From positions 3,492,001-3,556,000 of the forward strand of contig JAWQUS010000003.1 of assembly GCA_036365455.1 (NCBI GenBank): a stretch of DNA of 64,000 nt, in the 5' to 3' direction. Source of the DNA: Macrosoma leucophasiata (lineage: Eukaryota > Arthropoda > Insecta > Lepidoptera > Hedylidae). Positions 22,583-35,434 of this stretch are shown here, in pieces. The position numbers were made by a program, and so were the translations under genes. How positions within the stretch are numbered: position 1 is the stretch's first letter; the number at the start of each line of letters is the position of its first letter. A model generated the notes under the pieces. That model searched no databases. It saw only the letters and a list, made by a program, of their open reading frames with translations, and had not been told where the DNA came from.

Positions 22583-24430
22583 TGTATATATATATATTAA
22601 TTGAAAACTAGATAGTACGACTACCAATATGTGATGAATTTTAAGTTCTCAGTACGTTGTATACACGTTGTATTAATGTTTGTATTTATAGGAGAAGATA
22701 TGCTACCTACATATTATTCCTAAATAACAAATCATTTTACGTAAACGTTTCATCTCTGGAAAAGCGAGTGGCTCTTCCAGTGATGAACCCTTATCTTTGT
22801 TATACGAAAACAGTTTTTTTAATTCTTCGCGATATTGTACCAGGCCTGCATCGGTACTGACTTTCGTTCAATTAAACCAGCAATTAAAACCTAAACTCTA
22901 GTCAAATGGGACCGAGCCCTTTGACTCGTGGCTTCTAACACTTAAATAGAGATGGTACAGTCAGAAAACTCTCTGCTTATCCAAAATTAATCGAATACAA
23001 CTTTTATTACCACAGCATAAGGTGGTCAGGCGGCCAGTTATTTTATAGTACGTATGGTTGAAGCTGATTTACTGCGCATGCGAATTTGCCCCGTTGTAAG
23101 ACTATTATGGTGTTAGAATATCTTAAGCACTAAATTGCAATCAAGTTTTTTTTGAATAAATCTTTTAATTTAAATATATTTTGTAAAAAGTTTGATGATT
23201 ATGAAATAATTTATTATTCATTAGCAATTAGAACTAGTTTTAATTTAAAATTTATATAAATTCGTTATTAGTCTTGCATTGATTAAAACAGGTTTGAATT
23301 ATTTTTGTTTTTTAGGCCCAATCATATTATTTTCTGTGGAACAGAGCCTCGCTTGTTTTGTAAAGAGTTTGCAAAATAATACACAAATAGATAATATATA
23401 CTTACCTACTTATTACTTTTTTAGTATGTTCTCAGGTTTTCGCGAGCGACACGCTTTATTACTTTCTTTCTTCCTACTTCTTATTTCAAATAGCAACGAG
23501 ATCTGTGTTCTTCACTTCATAGTTCTTCGCGAATAAAAGTATTTTTATAGATTTATAACAGGTATATTTATATATAGCTGAAATTATTTTAATATCAACC
23601 AAACATTTCGGTTGTTTTTCAGCTGCCGTGGTCCTGGGATCAGTTTGTAAAACCTCCAAATACCAAAAGTAAATTTTGCGTTAATACTGAACGCCACACA
23701 AGACGTTTTCGAAATCGATGGAGGTAGCTGCAAACAATTTTCCAAATGCTGTCAGACAAGTGTCATCTTAGTCTTCCCGGGACGTGGTCAGGTAGCTTAT
23801 TGACTTTAAAAATAATTATAATTTAATATATGCGAGATAAACCTGTGTGTATCATCAGAGATTTCACAAAAATTAAGAAGAAAATAAATTTGAATCAAAC
23901 TGATAATTATCATACTCACTATCCAATAATTTTGATAAATTAAATTGGTATAAAATATAAAAATATTGATTGGCAACAATTTATAATAGAAACTCGATAC
24001 CTCAATTCACTTTTTTATCGCAACATCGAACTCTCGCTTCTAAATCAGGTTTAATCAGATAGTCATCCCATCTTTGACTGCAACAATTAATCTAGAACTT
24101 TAATAATCAGTTAAGCCAGTTAAGTTGGGAAGCAATAAGCCATAGATATAAAAACACGTTCATATCCCGTTCACAGCTTTCTACCTTTACCGTATCGCTG
24201 GCATTGATCAAATGATCCACTTTAGGTGTTAATAATTTTACAAGTGTAATGCATAACTGAACTTTAGTGTTCGGCACGGGTATTTAATGGTTTTTGGAAT
24301 GTATGCGAACTGGGTTAATTTAAAACTATAATATTTAAAATCATATGCCAATATTGCTGTAAAGTAGGCGATGGTGCATGCATTTGTACTTATGCCCACG
24401 CTTCGTCGGTTATGGCCTTTAATGGTATTT
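22583..24430. other. AT-rich DNA, nothing recognised
   Basis: A (ta)n tract lies at about 22586-22598. Open frames at 22657 and 23279 are short and AT-driven, with no motif. Confidence 0.45.
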
Positions 24431-24482
24431 AAAAACTGGCGAGCCTGTTGACACTCATTTGGATATTTCCAAAGTTATGGGG
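24431..24482 (-). repeat. Family B SINE body relic
   Basis: 'ctggcgagcctgttgacact' followed by 'ggatatttcc' matches the middle of the family B SINE ('ggcgagcctgttgacatctc'). Confidence 0.5.
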
Positions 24483-24548
24483 TCAGTTATGACGTTATGG
24501 CTTTTCAATTGAAAAAATAAAAATAAATGGCTAAAACGCAAGCAGGTA

Positions 24549-24833
24549 TTTTTTCTTATGTTTTCGAAGTGACAACAAGCATTCAGTTCACATTGATGTT
24601 AAGTGATGACTGCAGCCTATAGACACCCACACAAAGACCAAGGTCAGAATGCAGATGCGTTACCACTCCTGAGGCCTAAGGTGTTATGCCTCTGTGCCGG
24701 AAATTACAGGGCCGTACATTACCACCTGACAGGAACACGATAGTGCTGAACACTACCATTTAGCGGCAAGTATATTAGGTAATGCAGTGGTGCTTACGCC
24801 CACGAGCTCCGTCACTGGAGTTCTATCACCAGT
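24549..24833 (-). repeat. Metulj-like SINE, near full length
   Basis: All landmarks from 'gttcacattgatgttaagtg' to 'ggagttctatcaccagt' are present with few changes. The A-tail side is short and interrupted ('attttttcttatgttttcg'). Confidence 0.88.
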
Positions 24834-25829
24834 AAAAATTAATATTTAAAACACATTAGATACATAACAAACGAAGCTGTTCAATATAAATATTATTATT
24901 ATGAACTTTGATTTAAATCGGAAATACTAGAAATCAAAGGTTAGAAGGAACCGATAACAAATTCATGATACAATTTGTCAATGACCCGCATGAGACATTA
25001 TTGTAGATTAACTTCATTCATAAATAACTTGAGACACTCAATTAAGAGAAGTAATCAACTTTATTCGGAACAAAGTAATTCATCTCTGCAAGTCATCTAA
25101 TACAATGAATGAAATATGGTTAAATTTGCTATAGAAAAAACATTATTTAATTTGTATAGGGAAAGTCCTGTTACAGGACAAAATACTATTTTTTGTCAGA
25201 AGTATGATAAAAATACATACATACGTCACTAACTTAATGTCTTTTGTCTTCATTGATAGCCCAGAGTTAAAACTACCGGTTTCACAAGACATAGTGGAGA
25301 TCATCGTAAGATTCGTCCGAATTTCGACTATTGGACGATTACCTACATAAAACTGCGCAGAGACAAATAATGTTTCAAATTACGTAGGGACCAGAATAAT
25401 TTTATCACCGCTGTTAATTTTTGAATCACTAGAAGGTGATGTAAACATGATAACTGATTTCTCATTTCTTCTATCGAGTGATGGACACGAAAGATACATC
25501 TGCAAATGTTATGTAATATGTGCAGAATTTGATAAGCTCGATAGCAAAACAAACAATGGGAACAACATAGAAAGTGTTAACAACGAAACAATAACTCACA
25601 TGACGAAAGTCTGCAACAAAATAGATGCGCGTCATTCCCACATTGAAACAAAATATTCCCATTGTATGGAAATTGCTTAGGTTGCATTTATGGCTGTTTC
25701 AACAAACAAGACACAAGCAAACATGGACAGTGATAAAACATTAAAGTTTTGCATTCAACACCTTCGAGACGGCTTCGAGTTGCAAACTGTTTAAATCGAC
25801 GAGATATTTGGACTATACATCAAAATAAA
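24834..25829. other. AT-rich DNA, no recognised gene
   Basis: At 25343-25680 frames are open on both strands (up to about 77 codons). None shows a known motif, and overlapping open frames on both strands argue against a specific call. Confidence 0.45.
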
Positions 25830-26587
25830 TAAACCGGCCAAGCGCGTGTCTAAGGCATCGGGACGTGACGACCCCATCGCCCTCTAGTAGAGGAGAATTA
25901 TTTCGTTAGTTTAATCAGTCGAAGAACATTGGCGGTCAAACCATTTCAATATGGCGGTAGTAAAACTACGATCTCCAATCCGCCTGCCCAGCGTGGCGAT
26001 GGGATATTTTGCCCTAATAATGCACAACACTGTTGTGGCCGTCTTTGGGAAAGGCATTGTGCAGCAGTAGATGTGTTTCGTCAGAAGTGATGCAGCGCGT
26101 GTCGGGCCACGTACAATGTAGGGTCCCGTCTCCCAAGTATATTTTTCAGTTGATCGCGTATAATATTACTTGTCAATTCGCAAAACCTGATCAGCTGCCA
26201 TAGTTTTACTCTTAACTTCGGTATACTATTAGCGTAATTTTTGCACACCTCGCAATACAATAATTTAGCTGGTAGGGAGTAGGGCTCACTGCTTAATATT
26301 TTACAAACGGTTCCCATTATAGAAAAATATTTTTCATAAACTCGTCACATTTTGTTATCCAATGATATTCCACAAAATGCGATACCCGAGGAAAATATAT
26401 ATCCTCAGTTTGTGTAGGTAATACCCAAAACAATTTTTTAAAATATTATTTTAAAACTTTGTCTCCATAAGTACGAGTATATTTAGGCTAAATTACAGCT
26501 TCCTAGTATTAATAGTCTCTGAGGTAAGCTGCGGACAGACGGATGGACGAACTTGGCGAAACTAAAAGGGGACATGGAACCTTACAA
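25830..26587 (+). repeat. Family G repeat, interrupted copy
   Basis: The left end 'aaaccggccaagcgcgtgtc' is followed, after an insertion, by 'gggccacgtacaatgtaggg'. The right end has 'cagacggatggacgaacttg' and 'ggaacctta'. This parallels the copy at 2070-2686. The insertion at 25851-26093 splits it very near its left end. Confidence 0.7.
25851..26093 (+). mobile_element. 243-bp inserted element (family C) with perfect 10-bp duplication
   Basis: The insertion is flanked by 'agcgcgtgtc' at 25841-25850 and again at 26094-26103. The element begins 'taaggcatcgggacgtgacg', has 'ggcggtcaaaccatttcaat' in the middle, and ends with 'attgtgcagcagtagatgtg' plus about 20 bases. There is no A-tail, terminal inverted repeat or box A/B that I can see. 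The 'cagcagt' near the end recalls LINE tails. Partial copies occur at 11.4 kb and probably 19.5 kb. Confidence 0.8.
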
Positions 26588-28549
26588 ATCAAACAGTGTG
26601 TACTAACTAAAAAGTGATTTTGACTTACACTTCCTTAAACAAAGAGTTAAAATAATCTGCACTGGATTGAAATAATGAAGTATGACATGTATCTTCCTGA
26701 ACAACGAGTTAAAATGAGAGAGAGCTTGGGAGTAGATCTGAGACCACAGAAATATGAATTCAGATCAACAGTGGAATGTTTATGATAATCTAAGATGAAA
26801 TTAATAGGCAAACTTCAAAGACATTTGTTCCTAGATGAACCTCTAAATATATTAACATATTGATCATAGATTGCATCTGCCAGTGGACCGCTACTATAAT
26901 TAAACTGAGTAAAATTTATTGCTGTTTAAAGCGAAGCCCTTCCTTTTCCAATTGATTTTCTACAATGACAAGTAATTAATAGACACTCTGCTGAAAATAT
27001 ATCACTTTTTGTAATATAAATCACGATCGAAATCGCAAAATCGCCTTTCCTCAACTTAAATCATCGGTATGATGCAATAAATACAAGATATTCGTGACAC
27101 TTCGAACTTTGAAGATAGACTGCAGCAAAAGAGGAATCGATAGTTTACCAAAGGTGTAACATTTGCTGTAACATTTTGAGACCAAATTAATTGAAAGGAA
27201 CTTACAAATCCGTATTAAGAAAATACTTGAGATGTCTCCACCTAGGTAATCTGGCCGAACATAATAATTTGGTACTTTTTTATCGAATTATCGCATGTTT
27301 CTGAAGGCAAGTTTACTTTTTTGTCGCGGTTATCGTTAAACTCTCATAATCATTAAGCGACTTAATGATTAAAGCAGTTAAGGGATAGCATGACTTAGAA
27401 TATTTTAAATACGAACTTACTTTTGCCACGGTTTAAAGAAAACGAACATGTCAATTACCGCTATGTAGGTATATCCAACTAATGTAGATAAGCCAGCTTG
27501 AAGAAGATGGCATATAATAATGCCCTGCAGAACACCATATTGAGAAGGAAGCTACGCTATTTGTTGCTTATCGTAAGGGGCAACATCAAGGTTAAACAGA
27601 GATTCGAAGCCAAGATCTCAGAGTCAAAGGTTCATATAATGATGCTGAAAAGTTCATAAGATAATTAAAATACCCCATACTTCAATATTACCAAAAAATT
27701 GATTTGGAGTAAGGAGTAAGCTAAACTAATAACGTCCAGATCTCAAGGGAATCCATTGCCACATATGACAAAATGGTCACAAGTGAAATTATTTGACAAA
27801 TCTTCGAGGCACTATCTGTATCTGTTTTGATGAGCTCAATTTCTGTACGCTGATATCAATTGAAAGCGTTTCCAGGAGACGTTTCACGTCGATAAAACGT
27901 GACGTTTTACTACGGTAAATATAAAAAAATGTACTTTTCAATTTAAATAAGAATACATTCTGATTCCGTACTAAATAAATCACCATATCAATCTCATTAT
28001 TTCATTTACCTAAGCTAACATTCAAATCGCAAGAATTTAAATGTTACCCCACTTAGATAACCTATCCATTATTATAAATAATATCTTACTCAGATCGCGC
28101 ATACTTGCATCGTGAGATAATTTATAAAATTATACGGCCACCAAAACTAATTCAGTAGACCGATGATAAACATCAATTTACATCAGATTATCAATTGGTT
28201 TATCAAATAGTTATTATTATGAGCAGGTAGAAGGCGATTTAATAACGACAATGTAATGAAACACGTGCAGTAAATACACTAACTGTAATTTCTGTAATGT
28301 TACAATAACCAGTAGTCTAATTTAATTGCAGTAATATAATATTACGTTGTAACGTGATTATTGAATTTAAAATAAAATTGTTGGTTTATGATAATACAGC
28401 GTTTATTTATGTTCGGAATCGATTTTCAACATCGATGTCTTGAGTTGTTACAGTACTTAATGGAATGTGAGTTTCATCTATGCTAGTTATGATAATACAT
28501 ATTATTATACACTGCACTTTTTGTTATATACACTATATATAATCTATAC
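26588..28549. other. AT-rich DNA, nothing recognised
   Basis: No repeat landmarks or coding signals noticed in this stretch. Confidence 0.45.
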
Positions 28550-28766
28550 TATATTATTAATAATATTATAAAGCTCAAGAGTTTGTTTGTTTGTTTGTTT
28601 GAACGCGCTAATCTCAGAACTACTGGTCCGATTTTAAAAATTCTTTCAGTGTTAGATAGCCCAATTTTCGAGAAAGGCTTTAGGCAGTATAACATCACAA
28701 TAAGACGAATAGGAGAGGGTAGGTAACATTACAAGCGAGCGAAGCCGGGACTGGCCGCTAGTATTA
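28550..28766 (+). repeat. Helitron-like dispersed repeat (family F), copy 1
   Basis: It reads 'aataatattataaagctcaa', (tttg)4, 'aacgcgctaatctcag', 'actactggtccgatttt', 'cagtgttagatagccca' and 'gcgaagccggga', and ends 'ccgctagta'. The final 'ctag' before T is compatible with a Helitron 3' end, but no autonomous element is present to confirm it. A reverse copy lies 1 kb to the right. Confidence 0.65.
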
Positions 28767-29719
28767 AATAGGTATATCTAAATAAAAAGCATACTGAAAA
28801 TTTAATCATCTTTCAAATTGATCCTACATAATGTGGGATCAATTTACAAAAAGATTTTCGATTCGGAGGACCCAATTAAACCATAAAAATCGTGGTTATT
28901 CTGAATGCGGCATAAAATTATATTTAATACGTGATTTGTTTGATAAGAGTAGTATTTCTCAAAAGACAAAAACTATATAAAGTATTTGTTTTTTAGGAGA
29001 AAGATAAGTAAACTTATGATAAGTTATCATTTCAATTTTGTTAGCCTCGAGGAAATAGTGAGTAAACGATATTTCTGGATAAATCTTATCTGTGAGTTAT
29101 TGAAATAAAAGGTACACGAGGCATGAGTATGGTATAAGCAATGAATAATGATCCATCTACAGAATAACATGAACTAGATAACATAAATGGAATGAACCTT
29201 CATGAAGCTTTCAATTTTAAAAAGGAGAACAGAATTTAAAATTATTGTGTTTCTATTTTTGTTAAAAGAGTTATCAAGAGAAAAAATAATTTCTAATCAA
29301 TTCATACAAATTGTGAAGCATCTGGTTTATTTCTCTATACGGATATTCTGTGAGATTTTTTATTTGAAGCTTAAACCACGTCTTGTTAGAAACTGGATTG
29401 CAATGGATTGTGACCGCTTTTGGCCCTGCTGCATTTTCGGGATCACTTTCAAGCAGTTCCATATTCGGAATTGAATGCTTCATGAATTATACGCGACTGT
29501 AATTTCCTTTTCATTCCTTCGTTTTGGTGTTGGATGTTTTTGAAATAATGCAGTCTTGTAAGCTCCTTATGATTCGATATTCAGGCTTGGGAAACATGTT
29601 TTTGTTACAAATAGTTGTTAAAGTCGCTTTTTACTGATTTCCACATAGAAAAACCACGATTCTTATGGAAATAAAAATAAAGTTTAAATGTTAATAACTG
29701 CTTTTAAGCTTATTTAAAT
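28767..29719. other. AT-rich DNA between two inverted family F repeats
   Basis: At 29202-29483 frames are open on both strands (90 codons plus, 69 codons minus). The minus-strand frame has balanced composition ('NMELLESDPENAAGPKAV') but no recognised family. I do not call a gene. Confidence 0.4.
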
Positions 29720-29930
29720 ACTACCAGCCCCGGCTTCGCGCTGCTCCGCTCCTATTAGTGGTAGCGTGATGATACATAGCCTATAGCCTTCCTCGATAAA
29801 TGGGCTATCTAACACAGAAAGAAATTTTTAAATCGGATCGAACTTTTCACGTAGTTCCTAAGATTAGCGCGTTCAAACAAACAAACAAACTCTTCAGCTT
29901 TATAATATTATAATAATATAATATAATATA
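29720..29930 (-). repeat. Helitron-like dispersed repeat (family F), copy 2
   Basis: The reverse complement contains 'aatattataaagctgaagag', (tttg)3, 'aacgcgctaatctt', 'gtgttagatagcccattta' and 'gcgaagccggggctgg'. It matches copy 1 through most of its length in opposite orientation. Confidence 0.65.
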
Positions 29931-32900
29931 TAAAGTATAGATATGTAGTTGTATTTATAAATAAATGTTTACAGAACGGTAATTACTACCAAATTTGTCT
30001 AATTCATGATCGTTTATCACTGATCTTAAATCAATTCCGAATAAAGTGCAGCAAGTACTATACAAAAGCTGGTTACAGTATTCCACCTAAATGTAACAGC
30101 ATTCTCACGATAAAACGTATCTTATCCATCACATTCAACGTTCAATCTAATTAACTTGCTTACAATTAAAATTTGCCGCGTGTCCATTAATTCATTGATG
30201 AGTTGCGCAGGCGGCTGATATCAGATTTGAAAGAACAAACTTAACTTGGTTACATGATATTACTGACTTGCGTCTATGAAAAGTGATTTAAAAGTATAGA
30301 AAGAATGAAAAAGATTTACCATATGATACATGATATCAACCGAAATAACTTTGTTTCTTCAATAGCTTTCTTTTGTTTTTTTATCTCTATTATTTGTATG
30401 ACTGTATCTCTGGATATTTGACCCAAGTCTGGACATGTTATTTATGTATGTAACGGCACATACTACAGGTATGCTAAGTTAACTATTATAAGCGTTAAAT
30501 GTTTATCTATTTACGGTTGCTTACAGTATATACACTGTGTTTCTTATGTTTGAACTATCTTCATTGTTTGTTTCAGGGAGTACTGCTAAACAATCCACTT
30601 CAATTAATATTTATTTGACTTCATCTATATCTTCAAGACACTACAGTTGTTAGGGTTCCGTAGTTTTTAAACATTGCCGCGGTTTTACGATATCACGGTT
30701 GAGCGAATTGAAGGAAATCGACCAATTATTCACAGATTACGGTCTGACACCAGGAAGCCTGTTCGGGTTCACAAAAACTTTATGCATGTCATTGTAATTT
30801 ACTGCATTACATAAAATAATATTGAATTTAGATCTAGCACAAGTGAAAGTTAAGGGAAAACAAAACAAACAAACTGATGAGAGTTGTTAAATTTGTACTA
30901 CGAATTAAGGTTCTGAAAACTACGATTTTGACAAATAAACTTTTCAATATAAATGTGTACTTGAAAGGTTATTTAATGATCTTCTTAAGAATTTCAACAA
31001 CTTTAACGTGACAAAACTCAACAATACTATCAAGGTCAGCTTTATGGTGCTTTACCCTAGCATTGCTAAGGCTAAGTTATATGAGACAATGATCTACTCG
31101 TATTTGAGCTCAATCAGATTGTTGTTAAAAATAACAAGTCCTGGCAGACAAAAGTCGAAAAGAAACGATTTTGAACCACAACCGAGGCAATGTTTTTAAA
31201 AATGTGAGACTGGAAGTAACGCACGCTCTTGAATCATTTGTATTGTTTTACATATGGGGGTCAAAATTAGACTAAAAAATTCGTTTTGGTCTCGTTTTAT
31301 TACTTTCACAATATAAAACCTTTATTTCTGTTTTATTTCCCAATGAAGAATATTGTTCAAACACAAGAGTATAGCATCGCTTGTGAATTGTTGAAGCATT
31401 AAAGAGTCGTAAAATTTTCAGATGCGTTGTTTAAGATAAGATTCAGAATATTTTGCTTCTGAGATTTTTAGATAAGAACCAGAAATAAAGTTCCTGGAAC
31501 ATTTGTTTCTTTTATAAAAAAAAATGTTTTTTGTAGTAAACTTCCAAATTATTGTATGGACACACTTCGATTGTATGATGATAAAAATAATGGAAAATAT
31601 ATACACCTTAAGTTTTTTCTGGCGATTAGAATTAAAAGCGTTTATTATTTGGATTATTTTAAAAATATCTTACGGTGCTTGGTACGAACGACGTTTAATA
31701 ATTCATTCACCATGTTTTTAAAAACTAGCGTTTCTGTGTGAAGTTTTTGTGTGAGAACGTTACAAGCGTTACATAAACACAAATATTTGCTCTTTATTTA
31801 TTCTCATGTGCATAGATATATCTTGGACATATCTACTATCTGATGAGAAAATACAGATGTGGAGTTATGTTCGTCTTCAAGTGAAATTACTAAGTAGAAC
31901 GAATGCTGGTCACGAACAAAGATCAACATTACAACCCGTCTAAAGAAACCCTTAAATCAGATAAAGTTATATGTAATTTACAATACAATAATATAAAAAG
32001 TGATAGTCACTCATTAAGAGATCCTTGCTCGAAGGATCAGTTAATACCGTATTTAGATAAAAAGCTAGCGGATGGTGACCTGCAAATACAATGTAACACA
32101 GCTTCATTTACTAGAAAGATAGCTGGACAGCTAATCGTAACTGTCTATCAAGTTTCGAAGGGTCTCCGGCATTTAGAAAGCTAGGATGAGTTAATTGATA
32201 GTGAAAATAAGATTTTACTTTAAAATTGATTTTATCGACATATTTGTATTCTGTCTTTTGTTCGATCAGAAAATATCATGATTCATAGACGTCGATCTTC
32301 ATCTTAGTGCATCAATCTAATTAAAGATAATACTAGTATTATGGCCAAATGCAGTACCAGATTTTGATTTTGAGGTTTTGAGTACCTTAGTTGAGACCCG
32401 GAACAAAGGAAGCAAGGTTTTTCGAAAGGTTCTCAGTGGCTCAACATAAAGCTCCACGCTCCTGGGTGAATTTGAAACTATACATCCACCAACTTTTGAA
32501 ATATATATATAATCGTGAAGTTCTATTTAGTTGTATCTACTTAAGATACAAGAAAGTATTTCTTCTCAGAAACTAGATAATATTATTTTGTAAAATAAAA
32601 TTTCTCTTTGACTGAAAAAAGTGTTCCTTACATATTAAATATATTTTAGGGATATAAACGCTCGTTTTTTTAATACAGGACCAATTTAAAGTGCGTGCCA
32701 TTTTTCCTGCTAATTATAAATGTTTTAGTGCAATTGTCATCATTATTATTTTGTAATTGAAATTTTCAAACACAACGAAAAAATATAAGTAAGAAATGTG
32801 CATAGTTATAGACAGACAAACAGCCAAATTGGTTGTATTGTTCTCGAGTAACGATTATTCAAATTTTTAATAATATGATTTGCAATAGATTCTTTTCTGT

Positions 32901-34915
32901 ACAAAGTAAAAAAAGACATCAATAAATAACATTTATTGACTCTCTATCAAATAGATTTTATAGTGTAAATAACGAAAACCTTACCCAGAACTCAAACGCT
33001 TTAGCCATCATTACCCAGAAGAATTTTTTGTACGATCAACTTTTAATTCTCAGTTAATGCAAGATGCATGTTCATAGCGTAGTTGAAAGCAACTGAAGTA
33101 TATTACCGTAATAAAAAACATCTATGTGAACTATAAAGTTACAAATACCTTTTATAGCCTCCGGGCATATGAAACTTTTGCCTTGCTCCGTGTATGTTGG
33201 TAATGATGTCGGTGATTGAAGAATTCAAAGGGTCCGTAGAATAAAGCATTTTATGGTTTTACACATGTATAATACGAATCATCCGAATCAATAGTTATAT
33301 TAATATAATTTGATAAGGTAACGATTTGATGAAAAATATGAAAAGCAAAATTACCTAAAAGGGCAAATTATTTTGTTTTCAAGCTGAATATTGAAATTCC
33401 GATTATAATAATGCTACTGTACTTTATTGTCCCTAAATGAACATTTTGAAACGATACGTAAGAAAGTGTTTTTTTGTATTAACAAACATTCTTAATTGAA
33501 ACTTGTCGAGACCGCTCCTACAGGCATTAACCTGATGGCAAATGAATTGTGCATCATGATCCAATCTACAAATAGCATCATAAGGGTGCCTTATCTAACT
33601 TTGATGTTTTATTCCCTATCTTATCTATTCTGGGTCGAGCCCGTTCGATTCTTATGTAATGGGCGGTTTGATGCAATGTTGTGCGTGATTTTGATATAAA
33701 GTTACAAAGTTATAATTGCTTTCAACTGAATTTAGTTGGCTTCGTATTGAGGCTTTGTAAATAATGGGACATTTGTCGATTACGTGTTAACAACAACTAA
33801 TAAATATTTTATATTTCATTGAGTTTAATCTAAGACAACAGTATCAAGCGTTACGGATGATTTTATTCTTTTCTGTCAAAGCCCGAAATCGCTCCGATCA
33901 GCTTCAAATGCTAGGATAATATTGAGAACAAACCATCTAACAGCATTTGTATTGAAGTCTCGTGTTAACTCTGATTTCCAATAAGATTGTTAAATAGCAT
34001 ATTCACTCAATGATATCCACATGTTCCGCCTTAAATTGTTTAACAAGATATTTAGGTCATATTTCACAATACATATGCCCGAGAACAATTTGTTAAAGTA
34101 TCGAAAGAACAAATTCAACTTTATTTTTAAATGTTTGAGTTCATATTTGCATGCAGATCATGTGACATTTGGAACTAGCTCGAGACAAGTTTGTTCATTT
34201 GCTCAATTTTACCAATATTGGCTACTGCTAAAAATGGATATATTTCAATAGCGTTGTCAATAAAGAGGTAATCAATTTGTTTTTGTGTCTTGGATTTACA
34301 CGGATATTTGATTTCAGATGTGTTGATCGTTCTGATATTGGTCTTGTTCAACTAAGTGAAAAGAATGAGTAAGTTAAGAATACGACTGTCCCACTAACGG
34401 AGAAAATCTTCTGTAAAGAAGATAAAAACTCCATGTTTAATTTTAGGACAATTCAGAACTGGGAAGTAAAATCGACTTAAAATTGCAGATTATTTAACAG
34501 AAGATTTTAAAATTATTGAGCTAGCTTCACAGCTTACAGATATGAAATAATGAGATGAACCTAACCAGTTCCTTAGTCAACTTATGCAATAACTCAGTGA
34601 AAGCACGGCAAAATTGAAGGTTGGGAATGAATATTGCTTTGAAACTATTAAGTACTTGGTTTCTCTAGAGTACATGTACCTAGCTGTGCTATAACTATTG
34701 GAAAATATTTTATTATTGTCTCTGATATTCGACGGACGTGACTTCAAATAAATTGAAGCTTGTTAAAGCTAGAGTTCATTTTATGACTACATTGTATAGC
34801 AAATAAAAACGGAAAGATTGATATTGATTTATTTTGAATTGCGTTCCAATATTAGATCCATATGAAATATGTACTCACAAAAATGTTCATGTTACTTAGA
34901 GCACAACATAAATAC
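29931..34915. other. Long AT-rich stretch, no recognised gene
   Basis: At 30648-30690 'gttagggttccgtag' is a small relic of family G. A frame with an ATG at 31903 stays open for 93 codons to a TAG at 32182; it is polar in composition and unrecognised. I see no splice context strong enough to call an exon and no dense repeat content. This is the largest nearly featureless block of the window. Confidence 0.45.
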
Positions 34916-34918
34916 TAA

Positions 34919-35064
34919 CCCCCTTATTCATAAATGTACATTAGATACGTTTAAGCTATAGAATGCCTTGTCTTTGTCAGTTGCATTGTCAAATGTGCAG
35001 GATAGAAAAAGACAAAGGAGAGATTAGCAACACTTTAGCTAAAATACGTTTATTATAAAGGGGG
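34919..35064. mobile_element. 146-bp MITE, copy 2, with perfect TAA duplication
   Basis: It starts 'cccccttattcataaatgta' and ends 'aaaggggg', flanked by TAA at 34916-34918 and 35065-35067. The internal sequence 'ttgcattgtcaaatgtgcag' and 'gacaaaggagagattagc' is the same as in copy 1, and both are 146 bp. Terminal inverted repeats plus a TAA duplication point to PIF/Harbinger mobilisation. It is too short to encode a transposase. Confidence 0.9.
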
Positions 35065-35380
35065 TAAAGCTCGGTAGCATAAAAAATTTCGTTAAAGTAA
35101 TAGTTTTTGTAAGAGGACAAGTTCCATGTTGAACCCACGCCTTGTATACTATATCAAAAGATTAAAAAAAACGTAGATTCATGGAAAAATACTTAAAAAA
35201 ATAATTTGAATCGTTGTTTGTTTGTCAGTAATATTTATTTTATGTATGACAACAATATGTTAGTATATTGCTTCTATGACATTTTGGTTTTTGAAATATG
35301 CTAACGACAATGAATTGAAGATATGATAAACGATTTGAATATCTGAATATGATTTGTATTTTATGCTTCTCTCAATATAC

Positions 35381-35434
35381 CTAGCGTACAAGGTGCAGGC
35401 CCAAGTTCCATACATTTTTGGACCGCCTCATTTA
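35381..35434 (+). repeat. Dispersed repeat family E fragment
   Basis: 'acaaggtgcaggcccaagtt' and 'ccatacatttttggaccgcc' match the reverse complement of 17965-18020 at roughly four bases in five. Confidence 0.5.

Noticed and set aside
28578..28600. Microsatellite (tttg)n as an independent feature
   Set aside because: It is part of the family F repeat and recurs in the reverse copy at 29.9 kb.
29202..29483. Overlapping open frames on both strands
   Set aside because: Neither product is recognised, and only one strand could be coding. There is no supporting promoter, splice site or homology.
31903..32184. 93-codon frame with an ATG
   Set aside because: No recognisable motif, no splice context and AT-rich codon use. 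In DNA of this composition such a frame can occur by chance, so it is mentioned only in the stretch description.
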